64,000 nucleotides of DNA, taken from Solirubrobacter deserti (lineage in GTDB: Bacteria > Actinomycetota > Thermoleophilia > Solirubrobacterales > Solirubrobacteraceae). This document shows, piece after piece, positions 53,333-60,361 of the stretch. Made by a program: the position numbers and the translations under genes. The stretch is from positions 1 through 64,000 of the forward strand of contig NZ_JAPCID010000016.1 in the NCBI RefSeq assembly GCF_027587175.1, in the 5' to 3' direction. The stretch's first letter is position 1. Every line of letters starts with the position of its first letter. Below the pieces are notes generated by a model. The model worked only from the letters and a program-made list of their open reading frames with translations, had not been told where the DNA came from and searched no databases.

Positions 53333-54685
53333 GTGACTTCTCTCGCCTCTCCCCCTGACACCGGCACGTTCGACGTCCTCGACCCGAGCACGGGCGAGGT
53401 GATCGAGACGCTGCCGGTCGGTGACGTCGACGCCGCGGTGGCCGCCGCCCGGGCCGCGTTCCCGGCGTGGGCGCGGACCGCGCCCGCCGACCGCGCCGCC
53501 GCGCTGAAGGCCGGCGCGCGGCGCCTGCGCGAGCACGTCGAGGAGCTCGCCGAGCTGCAGACGCGCGAGGGCGGCAAGCCGCTCGACGACTCGCGCGGCG
53601 GGGTCGAGGCGGGCATCGGGGCGATCGAGCAGTACGCCGAGCTGGGGCCGCTGCACCGGGGCAGGGCGCTGCAGGGCGGCTGGGACGCGGTCGACGTGAT
53701 GCGGTACGAGCCGCGCGGCGTGGTCGCGCTGCTGGTGCCGTGGAACGACCCGGTGGCGATCGCGTGCGGGCAGATCGCAGCGGCGCTGGTGACCGGCAAC
53801 GCGGTCGTGTTCAAGCCGTCGGAGAAGACGCCGCTGACGGGCGCGCGGATCGTCGAGCTTTTGGATATACCGGGCGCTCTCCAGCTGCTGCAGGGCGACG
53901 CGCGCGTGGGGCGGCCGCTCGCCGCGCACGCGGACGTCGACCTGGTCATGCACACGGGCTCGGTGCAGACGGGCCGCGAGATCGCCGACGTGGTGGCGAA
54001 GCGCTTCGGCAAGGCGCTGCTTGAGCTCGGTGGCAAGGACGCGCTGATCGTCGACGCCGACGTCGACCCCGAGTGGGCCGCCCAGCAGGCGGCGCTGGGC
54101 GCGTTCGCCAACGCCGGCCAGATCTGCACGTCGGTGGAGCGCATCTACGTGCACAAGGACGTCGCCGAGCCGTTCATCGCCGCGCTCGCCAAGGCGGCCG
54201 ACGAGTGGACGATCGGGCCGCTCATCAACGAGCGCCAGCGCCGGCTCGTCCACGACCACGTCACCGATGCGCTGGAGCGCGGCGCGCGGCTCGTCCGCGG
54301 CGGCGCCGTCCCCGACGGTCCCGGCTTCTTCTACCCGCCCACCGTGCTCGTCGGCGGCGACCGCGACGCGCCGCTCCTGCGCGACGAGACGTTCGGCCCG
54401 GTCGCGGCGGTGCAGGTCGTCGACAGCTTCGACACCGCGCTCGAGCTCGCCGACCGCACCGAGTACGGGCTCGCCGCCACGGTGCTCACCAAGAACCCCG
54501 CGCACGCCCAGCGCGCCGCACGCGAGCTGCAGGTCGGCACCGTGAAGATCAACGCGGTCTTCGGCGGTGCGCCGGGCGGCGCCGCCGAGCCGGCCCGGCT
54601 CAGCGGCAGCGGGTTCGGCTACGGCCCCGAGCTGCTCGACGAGCTCACGCGCACGAAGGTCGTGCACATGGGCATCGCGCCCTAG
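53333..54685 (+). CDS. Aldehyde dehydrogenase (NAD(P)+)
   Basis: A 450-residue ALDH-superfamily enzyme that oxidises aldehydes to acids. The general base E is in 'LELGGKDALIVDADVD' (about 231) and the nucleophile C in 'FANAGQICTSVERIYVH' (about 265). The cofactor block 'VALLVPWNDPVAIACGQIAAALVTGNAVVFKPSEKTPL' is the usual one. Near 'FGGAPGGAAEPARLSGSGFGYGPELL' is the C-terminal substrate and oligomer segment. The start is a GTG. It is slightly shorter than typical ALDHs (about 480), mainly in loops. It might remove fatty aldehydes linked to the acyl-CoA reductase at 36.5 kb, but the substrate is unproven. Confidence 0.94.
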   Translation: MTSLASPPDTGTFDVLDPSTGEVIETLPVGDVDAAVAAARAAFPAWARTAPADRAAALKAGARRLREHVEELAELQTREGGKPLDDSRGGVEAGIGAIEQYAELGPLHRGRALQGGWDAVDVMRYEPRGVVALLVPWNDPVAIACGQIAAALVTGNAVVFKPSEKTPLTGARIVELLDIPGALQLLQGDARVGRPLAAHADVDLVMHTGSVQTGREIADVVAKRFGKALLELGGKDALIVDADVDPEWAAQQAALGAFANAGQICTSVERIYVHKDVAEPFIAALAKAADEWTIGPLINERQRRLVHDHVTDALERGARLVRGGAVPDGPGFFYPPTVLVGGDRDAPLLRDETFGPVAAVQVVDSFDTALELADRTEYGLAATVLTKNPAHAQRAARELQVGTVKINAVFGGAPGGAAEPARLSGSGFGYGPELLDELTRTKVVHMGIAP

Positions 54686-55557
54686 GCCTTCACCTCGATC
54701 CAGCCGTCCGTCACCCGCACGTCGAACACCGGCTGCGGGTAGGCGGACGGGCCGCGCTCCACGGCGCCGTCCTCGAGCCGGAACTCGCTCGCGTGCAGCG
54801 GGCACACGACGCATTCGCCCTTGAGCTCGCCATCCGCGAGCGAGCCGCTGCGATGCGCGCAGCGGTCGTCGAGCGCGTGGATGCGGCCGTTGCGACGCGC
54901 GAGCACGATCGCTCGGCCTTCGACCTCGACGCCGCGCAGCTCGCCCTCGAGCAGCGCCGCGTCGTCGAGCACGGCGGTCCACTCCTCCGGGCCCGACGCG
55001 AAGACCGTGTTGTCCACGCCGACGCCCTCGGCGTAGGAGAGATGGCCGCCGAGGTGACCGCCGACGGTGACGGCGCCCATCCCCGCCAGGCTGAGCGCGA
55101 CGCCGCGGCCGTGGCTGCCCGCGCGGCGGGCCGCCAGTGACGCGCCGAACAGGCCGAGCGCCGCGACGTTGGCCAGCGCGTGCACCGCGCCGACACGGCG
55201 GACGCTGTCACTCGCGGGCGTGGTGTCGGACCAGTCGTTGAGCCCGCTCGCCGCGGTCGGCAGCGACGCCAGCAGACCGGCCGCGATGAGCCGCCTGGCC
55301 GCCGGCCGCGACTGCTGCCCGCCGACGAAGTCGAGCAGCGTCGCCGAGCTCCAGGTCCCGATCGGCACGACGATCATCAGCGGATGCGCCGCGTGCCCGA
55401 TCGGCACGCCGCTCAGCGCGTCCTTGACCGGACCCTTCGGGATCGCCCCGCGGGCCCACTTGGCCACGGCCTCAGCCGGGCCGTCGAGGGCGGCCACCTC
55501 CCCCAGGCGCTCGACGAGACGGTGCAGGCGCGGGCGGGCGGCGGGCTGGGTGCTCAT
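54682..55557 (-). CDS. DUF2231 membrane domain fused to Rieske [2Fe-2S] domain
   Basis: A 291-residue protein. The N-terminal half (about 40-180) is a DUF2231 four-helix membrane domain ('SGVPIGHAAHPLMIVVPIGTW'). The C-terminal Rieske domain (about 205-285) has both cluster motifs, 'CAHRSG' and 'CPLHASEF', with CxH and CxxH ligands intact. It should bind a 2Fe-2S cluster at the membrane and carry electrons to an unknown partner. It is divergent from an arsR-type gene, and the two ArsR-type dyads in the 63-bp gap probably regulate it. Its 3' end overlaps the ALDH gene by 4 bases. Confidence 0.92.
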   Translation of the reverse strand: MSTQPAARPRLHRLVERLGEVAALDGPAEAVAKWARGAIPKGPVKDALSGVPIGHAAHPLMIVVPIGTWSSATLLDFVGGQQSRPAARRLIAAGLLASLPTAASGLNDWSDTTPASDSVRRVGAVHALANVAALGLFGASLAARRAGSHGRGVALSLAGMGAVTVGGHLGGHLSYAEGVGVDNTVFASGPEEWTAVLDDAALLEGELRGVEVEGRAIVLARRNGRIHALDDRCAHRSGSLADGELKGECVVCPLHASEFRLEDGAVERGPSAYPQPVFDVRVTDGWIEVKA

Positions 55558-55583
55558 GTCCGAGCGCTACCCATTTCGAATCT

Positions 55584-55628
55584 TCAACCGACTGGTTGAC
55601 AATGTGCTACTCTCAACCACATGGTTGA
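55584..55628. promoter_or_regulatory. Twin TCAACC-N4-GGTTGA operators
   Basis: Two perfect copies of the dyad TCAACC-N4-GGTTGA occur at 55584-55599 and 55613-55628, with centres 29 bp apart (nearly three helical turns). The second spans the ATG of the ArsR-type gene. They are in the gap between divergent Rieske and ArsR-SRPBCC genes and are very likely the ArsR-type repressor's binding sites. Confidence 0.82.
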
Positions 55629-55932
55629 GGATCTGGACGCGGTCTTCCACGCGCTCTCCAGCGAGCCGCGCCGGGCGATGCTCGACGCGCTCACCGCCGG
55701 GGAGCGCACCGTGGGCGACCTGGCGGCGCCGTTCGAGATGTCGGTCGCCGGCGTCTCCAAGCACCTGAAGGTGCTCGAGGGCGCCGGGCTGGTCGAGCGG
55801 CGCGCCGAGGGCCGGACGACCATCTGCGCGCTGCGCGCCGCCCCGCTCGCCGACGCGAGCGCCTGGGTGCGCACGTACGAGCGCTTCTGGGAGGACGCCC
55901 TCGATCGCCTGCAGAAGCTGGTGGAGGAATGA
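55621..55932 (+). CDS. ArsR-family winged-helix regulator
   Basis: A 103-residue ArsR-type regulator (HTH_20/5 style, 'LSSEPRRAMLDALTAGERTVGDLAAPFEMSVAGVSKHLKVLEGAGLVERR'). It has no CxC arsenic- or metal-binding cysteine motif, so it is of the type that partners SRPBCC proteins and may sense something else or be regulated by protein contact. Its start lies inside the second operator dyad, which supports tight autoregulation. The stop overlaps the SRPBCC gene (ATGA). Confidence 0.93.
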   Translation: MVEDLDAVFHALSSEPRRAMLDALTAGERTVGDLAAPFEMSVAGVSKHLKVLEGAGLVERRAEGRTTICALRAAPLADASAWVRTYERFWEDALDRLQKLVEE

Positions 55933-56363
55933 GCCGCTTCGCCGTGCAGGTGGCGCGGGTCGTGCGGGCGCCGCGGGTGAAGGTCTACCGCGCCTTCCTG
56001 GACCCCGAGCTGGTGGCGCGCTGGCTGGCGCCGGAGGACTCGATCGTCTCGACCGCGACGGTCGACGAGCGCGTCGGCGGCGTCCATCGCGTGGAGATGC
56101 TCACGCCGTCCGGCGAGGCGCACATGTTCGACAGCGTCATCTCCGAGCTCGTGCCGGACGAGCGCATCGTCCTGATCTTCAAGTTCGCCCCCAACGCCGA
56201 GGAGACGGTGCTGACCGTGACCCTCCGCGACGTCCCGGGCGGCACCGAGGTGGTCCTCGAGCACCGCAACATCACGGCCGAAGGGCCGCTGAACGAGCAG
56301 TCGGTCGACGCCGGCTGGAACTCCGTGCTGGACAAGCTGGAAGGAGTCGCACATGCCCTCTGA
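55929..56363 (+). CDS. SRPBCC (AHSA1/START-like) family protein
   Basis: A 144-residue SRPBCC/AHA1 domain protein. The block 'RAPRVKVYRAFLDPELVARWLAPED' opens the beta-grip fold and 'GPLNEQSVDAGWNSVLDKLE' forms the last helix, as is usual. Such proteins form a hydrophobic ligand-binding cavity. In many genomes they follow an ArsR gene like this one. They are annotated as ATPase-activation-homologue or aromatic ligand-binding proteins. It overlaps the ArsR gene by 4 bases and the DUF899 gene by 11 bases, so all three form one operon. Confidence 0.92.
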   Translation: MSRFAVQVARVVRAPRVKVYRAFLDPELVARWLAPEDSIVSTATVDERVGGVHRVEMLTPSGEAHMFDSVISELVPDERIVLIFKFAPNAEETVLTVTLRDVPGGTEVVLEHRNITAEGPLNEQSVDAGWNSVLDKLEGVAHAL

Positions 56364-57015
56364 AGCCCGCCTGAAGCTGCTCGCGCGCGAGAAGGAGCTC
56401 ACCCGCCTCAGCGACGAGCTCGCGCGCGAACGCGCCGCGCTGCCGTGGGAGGAGGTGACGGCCGACTACGTGTTCGACACCGAGCACGGGCCGCGCACGC
56501 TCGCCGAGCTGTTCGACGGCCGCTCGCAGCTGATCGTCTACCACTTCATGTTCGGCCCCGACTGGGACCAGGGCTGTGCGAGCTGCACGTCGATCGCGCA
56601 CCACATGGAGCTGCCGCGCGTCTACCTCGAGAACCACGACGTGACGTGGACCGCCGTCTCGCGCGCGCCGCTGGAGAAGCTGCTCGCCTACCGCGAGCGG
56701 ATGGGCTGGACGTTCCCGTGGGCGTCCTCGCACGGGTCGGACTTCAACTTCGACTTCGGCGTGTCCTCGACCGCGGAACGTCCACTGCGCGAGTACAACT
56801 TCCGGCCCATCGAAGACCCCTACGAGGAGCTGCCGGGGATGAGCGCGTTCGCGCTGCGCGACGGCAAGGTCTTCCACACCTACTCGGCCTACGAGCGCGG
56901 CCTGGACGCCGTGTGGGGCATCTACCACTGGCTGGACCGCGCGCCGCTCGGCCGCAACGAGGCCGAGGGCTACTGGTTCAAGCGCCCGGACGAGTTCGCC
57001 GCCGCGGTGTCGTGA
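56353..57015 (+). CDS. DUF899 thioredoxin-like family protein
   Basis: A 220-residue DUF899 protein. The helical start 'LARERAALPWEEVTADYVFDTEHGPRTLAELFDGRSQLIVYHFMFGPDWDQGCASCTSIAHHM' is the family signature, with a CxxC pair (C at about 74 and 77) in the thioredoxin-like position. 'GMSAFALRDGKVFHTYSAYERGLDAVWG' is the final conserved block. The fold is thioredoxin-like and the role is unknown; it often follows an ArsR-SRPBCC pair as here. It is the third gene of that operon. Confidence 0.93.
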   Translation: MPSEARLKLLAREKELTRLSDELARERAALPWEEVTADYVFDTEHGPRTLAELFDGRSQLIVYHFMFGPDWDQGCASCTSIAHHMELPRVYLENHDVTWTAVSRAPLEKLLAYRERMGWTFPWASSHGSDFNFDFGVSSTAERPLREYNFRPIEDPYEELPGMSAFALRDGKVFHTYSAYERGLDAVWGIYHWLDRAPLGRNEAEGYWFKRPDEFAAAVS

Positions 57016-57260
57016 CGCTCGCCCACGTCGGCGGGGTGCCCGTCGAGGAGCTCGTCCCGCTCGCGCTCGCGAGCAGTGCGATGGTCACCCACGCGCTGCG
57101 CCGGCTCAGAAGCCGGGTTAGGTCGAGTATCTCCGGGCGCTGGGTAGAGAGCGACTCGTGCACGTGCTCGGGTCGGCGTTGCGGCGGTTCTGGGAGCAGA
57201 ACATGTTCCACCACGCCGCGGCGCTCACCTACCACGCGCTCCTCGCCCTGTTCCAGGTGA
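57012..57260 (+). CDS. Short ORF with LAHVGGVPVEE start, perhaps stop-lost
   Basis: A GTG overlapping the DUF899 stop opens a frame beginning 'TLAHVGGVPVEELVPLALASSAMVTHALRRLRSR'. This start (LAHxGGxPVEE, then a hydrophobic helix and an arginine end) recalls small actinobacterial membrane proteins of about 45 residues. After residue 35 it turns serine- and cysteine-rich and overlaps the YihY gene by 103 bases, so the last half is probably not natural. The true stop may have been lost. It would be the fourth gene of the ArsR operon. Confidence 0.4.
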   Translation: MTLAHVGGVPVEELVPLALASSAMVTHALRRLRSRVRSSISGRWVESDSCTCSGRRCGGSGSRTCSTTPRRSPTTRSSPCSR

Positions 57261-58054
57261 TCCTGCTCGGCGTCGCGCTGCTCGGCCTGCTCGGGACCGC
57301 CGGGACGGTCGACGACGCGCGCCGGTTCCTGGTGGACCGCGGCGCCGATCCCGACGTGGTCGGCGCCGTCACCGCCGCCGGGCGCCACGCCATCGAAGCG
57401 CGTGGCGCCTCCGCCGCCGCGCTCGCGGTCGCCGTCGTGTTCGCGCTCTTCATCGCCTCCTCGGCGTATCTCGCCGCGACGGTCGCGTTGAACGTGGTCG
57501 TCGAGGCGCGCGACGACCGCAACCCGTTCCGCCGTCGCGCCTGGGCGCTGTTCGCGGCCGGCGTCGGCATCCTGCTCGCTGTGGGCGCCGTCATCGCCGT
57601 GTTCCTCGGCGGCACCCTGGCCGAGGAGACGGCGGAGGTGTTCGGGCTCGGCGACACGGCGGCCTCGGCCTGGCGGTTCGCGCGCCTGCCGCTCGCCGCC
57701 GTGCTCGCCATGACCGGCTTCGCGTGGATGTACTACTCGGCGCCGACCGTCGACGACCCGCGGTGGAAATGGATCTCCGCGGGTGCGTGCGTCGCGGTCG
57801 CGGTGTGGCTGGTGGCCTCGATCGGCCTGTTCCGGTTCGTCGCCGCGTTCGGCACCTACAACGCCACCTACGGCACGTTCGCGACCGCGATCATCCTCGC
57901 CGTCTGGCTGTGGCTCACGAGCGCCGCGCTCCTGCTGGGCGCGGAGGTCAACGCCGCGGGCCGCTACGCCGACGACCACTCGCACCCGCTCAGCCGCTCC
58001 GGACACAGCCCGGAGACCGCGCAGCACGAAGCGGCCCGCACGGAAGGCCGCTAG
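57158..58054 (+). CDS. YihY/virulence factor BrkB family membrane protein
   Basis: A 298-residue membrane protein with six helices and the family motif 'HAAALTYHALLALFQVILLGVALLGLLG' at the start, then 'RNPFRRRAWALFAAGVGILLAVGAVIAVFLGG' and 'ATYGTFATAIILAVWLWLTSAALLLGAEVNA', the most conserved block. These proteins may be inner-membrane transporters or flippases, and no activity is proven. The GTG start is close to the promoter-like gap behind the DUF899 gene. The 3' end overlaps the MocR gene by 4 bases. Confidence 0.93.
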   Translation: MHVLGSALRRFWEQNMFHHAAALTYHALLALFQVILLGVALLGLLGTAGTVDDARRFLVDRGADPDVVGAVTAAGRHAIEARGASAAALAVAVVFALFIASSAYLAATVALNVVVEARDDRNPFRRRAWALFAAGVGILLAVGAVIAVFLGGTLAEETAEVFGLGDTAASAWRFARLPLAAVLAMTGFAWMYYSAPTVDDPRWKWISAGACVAVAVWLVASIGLFRFVAAFGTYNATYGTFATAIILAVWLWLTSAALLLGAEVNAAGRYADDHSHPLSRSGHSPETAQHEAARTEGR

Positions 58055-59403
58055 CCCAGCAGCCGGGCCACGCCCTCGGCGAGCCGCTCCGGCGGCTCCG
58101 CGGCGAACGTGAGCCGCACGAACGGACCGGGCGGCTCGGCGGCGAAGAACGGCCGGCCGGGCGAGACGATCACGCCGCTCGCCGCCGCCCGCGCGGTCAG
58201 CTCGCGGTCGTCGGTGCCGGGTTCGAGCGGCACCCACAGGTTCATCCCGCCCGCCGGCACGTCGACCGGCACGGGGAGCGCCGCCGCGAGCGCGTCTCGC
58301 CGCTCGCGCAGGACTTTGCGCAGCCTGCGCAGGTGCGCCCGCCACGCCGGCGCACCGACCAACTCCAGCGCCGCCTCCTGCAGCGGCCCGGTGACGAACA
58401 GGTCCTCGACGATCCGCGCCGCCCGAAGTCGCGCCGCCGCCGGTCCGCGCGCGGTGACGGCCGCGATCCGCATGCCGGGCGCCGACGCCTTCGTGAGCGA
58501 GCGGATGTGCACGACATGCCCGTCCACGTCATCTTTGAACAGGGGGCTCGGCGCGTCTTGCTGGAGCGCGAAGTCGCGGAACGCGTCGTCCTCGATGATG
58601 AAGGCGCCCGCGGCGCGCACGGCGGCCAACACGTCGGCGCGACGCTCGGCGGCCAGTGTCGCGCCGTGCGGGTTCGCGAACACCGGTTGCAGGTACACGA
58701 CGCGGGCGCCGGACGAGGCGAGCGCGTCGGCGAGGAGATCCGGGCGGACGCCGTCGCGGTCGGCGGGCACGGGCACCGGCACGAGGCCCTGGGCCCGGGC
58801 GGTGACCAGCGCGCCGAGGTAGGTCGGCGACTCGACGACGATCGGCGCTCCCGGCGCGGCCAGGCCGCGGAAGCACGCCGCCAGCGCGGCCTGGCCGCCC
58901 GGCGTGATCAGCACGTCGCCGCTGCTCGCACCGACCTCGGCCGCGAAGTGCGCGCGCAAGCCCGTCAGGCCCGCCAGCGGCAGGCGGTCCCACGCGCCCG
59001 GGCGGCGCGCCGCGCGCGCCAGTGCACCGCCGAGCAGCGCCGTCGGCTGCAGCTCGGTCGGCAGGTAGCCCGAGGACAGCACGAGCGCGCCGGCGGGCGG
59101 CGGGCGCAGCAGCGTCTCCAGCGCGTCGGCGTCGATCGAGCGCGCGCCCAGCGGCACCGCCTGCCACGCCGGGTCGGGGACGACCGGCTCGCCCCGCGGC
59201 GCCACGAACGTCCCGCGCCCCGGCCGCGCCTCCACGAGCCCGCGCGCCACCAGCGCGCTGATCGCGCGCTGCACCGTCGCCGGCCCGGCGCGGTGGCGGG
59301 CCATCAGCTCGCGCACCGACGGCAGCCGCGCGCCCGGCGCCGCCGAGGCCACTTCGGCCTCGAGGGTTGCGATGACGGCTCCCGCTGCGTTATCGTCAAG
59401 CAT
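58051..59403 (-). CDS. MocR-type GntR regulator with aminotransferase domain
   Basis: A 450-residue protein. The GntR winged helix (about 1-70, 'RLPSVRELMARHRAGPATVQRAISAL') is fused to a class I aminotransferase fold (about 100-450). The PLP lysine is about residue 302 in 'HIRSLTKASAPGMRI'. 'YLQPVFANPHGATLAAERR' is a family block. MocR proteins bind PLP and control adjacent genes. Its ATG overlaps the ATG of the divergent EamA gene (CATG), and a 10-bp inverted repeat surrounds both starts, so it very probably regulates that transporter and itself. Confidence 0.94.
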   Translation of the reverse strand: MLDDNAAGAVIATLEAEVASAAPGARLPSVRELMARHRAGPATVQRAISALVARGLVEARPGRGTFVAPRGEPVVPDPAWQAVPLGARSIDADALETLLRPPPAGALVLSSGYLPTELQPTALLGGALARAARRPGAWDRLPLAGLTGLRAHFAAEVGASSGDVLITPGGQAALAACFRGLAAPGAPIVVESPTYLGALVTARAQGLVPVPVPADRDGVRPDLLADALASSGARVVYLQPVFANPHGATLAAERRADVLAAVRAAGAFIIEDDAFRDFALQQDAPSPLFKDDVDGHVVHIRSLTKASAPGMRIAAVTARGPAAARLRAARIVEDLFVTGPLQEAALELVGAPAWRAHLRRLRKVLRERRDALAAALPVPVDVPAGGMNLWVPLEPGTDDRELTARAAASGVIVSPGRPFFAAEPPGPFVRLTFAAEPPERLAEGVARLLG

Positions 59404-59445
59404 GAGTAACGGCAGTAACGCTACTGGCACAACGTCGATAACGCA
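59386..59445. promoter_or_regulatory. 10-bp inverted repeat around the divergent MocR/EamA starts
   Basis: TGCGTTATCG (59386-59395) and CGATAACGCA (59436-59445) are perfect complements 40 bases apart. Between them lie two AGTAACG direct repeats (59405-59411 and 59414-59420) and the overlapping start codons. The A/T-richer block is probably the shared operator and promoter region bound by the MocR protein. Confidence 0.7.
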
Positions 59446-60361
59446 ACGCGGCGTCGTCTGGGGGTTCGTGGGCGTGCTCGCGTTCTCGTTCAGCCTGCCG
59501 GCGACGCGCGTCGCCGTCGAGGATCTGGACGCGACGTTCGTCGGCCTGGGCCGCGCGCTGGTCGCCGCCGCGCTCGCCGCCGCGTTCCTACTGGCCACGC
59601 GCGCGCCGCGGCCCGCGCGCAAGGACCTCCCCCGCTTCCTGATCGTCGGCCTGGGCGTGGTGATCGGCTTCCCGCTGTTCACGTCGCTCGCGCTCAAGCA
59701 CCTGGAGTCCGCGCACGCGAGCGTCGTCGTCGGCCTGCTCCCCGCCGCGACCGCCGTGTTCGCCGTCCTGCGCGCGAACGAGCGCCCGTCCAAGGCGTTC
59801 TGGCTGTCCGCCACCGCCGGCCTCGTCGCCGTGCTGGCGTTCGCCGCCACCCAGGGCGTGAGCGGCATCGCGGCCGCGGACTTGCTCGTGCTCGCCGCGG
59901 TCGCGTCGGCGGGGCTCGGGTACGCGGAGGGCGGCGCGCTCTCGCGCACCTACGGCGGCCCGCAGACGATCAGCTGGGCGCTGCTCGTCACCGCGCCGTT
60001 CCTGATCGTCCCCGTCGCGCTCGCGGCCCGCGAGCCGATCCACGCCGATGCGGAGGCCTGGCTCGGCTTCGCCTACGTCAGCGCCGTGAGCATGTTCCTC
60101 GGCTTCTTCGCCTGGTACCGCGGCCTCGCACTCGGCGGCGTGGCCAAGATCGGCCAGACCCAGCTCGTCCAGCCCGTGCTCACGCTGATCTGGTCCGCGC
60201 TGCTGCTCAACGAGCATGTCACGGCCGCGATGGTCGTCGCCGCGCTCGCGGTCGTCGCCTGCGTGCTGGCGACCCAGCGCACGCGGGCGTCGGCGCAGGA
60301 GGGTCGGGCGCCCGTCAGCGCACGGCGGCTCGCAGGTCGCGAGCGACCCGCGCAGCCGTGA
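59402..60361 (+). CDS. EamA/DMT-superfamily transporter
   Basis: A 319-residue ten-helix DMT transporter with two EamA repeats ('RGVVWGFVGVLAFSFSLPATRVAVEDLDATFVGLGRALVAAALAAAFLL', 'SLALKHLESAHASVVVGLLPAATAVFAVLRANERPS' and, in the second half, 'FAYVSAVSMFLGFFAWYRGLALGGVAKIGQTQLVQPVLTLIWSALLLNEHVTAAM'). It probably exports amino acids or similar metabolites. The control by a PLP-binding MocR regulator fits such a role. The ATG at 59402 shares bases with the MocR start codon. The 3' end overlaps the convergent secreted protein by 47 bases. Confidence 0.94.
   Translation: MSNGSNATGTTSITQRGVVWGFVGVLAFSFSLPATRVAVEDLDATFVGLGRALVAAALAAAFLLATRAPRPARKDLPRFLIVGLGVVIGFPLFTSLALKHLESAHASVVVGLLPAATAVFAVLRANERPSKAFWLSATAGLVAVLAFAATQGVSGIAAADLLVLAAVASAGLGYAEGGALSRTYGGPQTISWALLVTAPFLIVPVALAAREPIHADAEAWLGFAYVSAVSMFLGFFAWYRGLALGGVAKIGQTQLVQPVLTLIWSALLLNEHVTAAMVVAALAVVACVLATQRTRASAQEGRAPVSARRLAGRERPAQP

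Noticed and set aside
51925-54144. Open frame of 739 codons opposite fadB and ALDH
   Set aside because: It spans two unrelated genes and contains no domain; a by-product of high GC.
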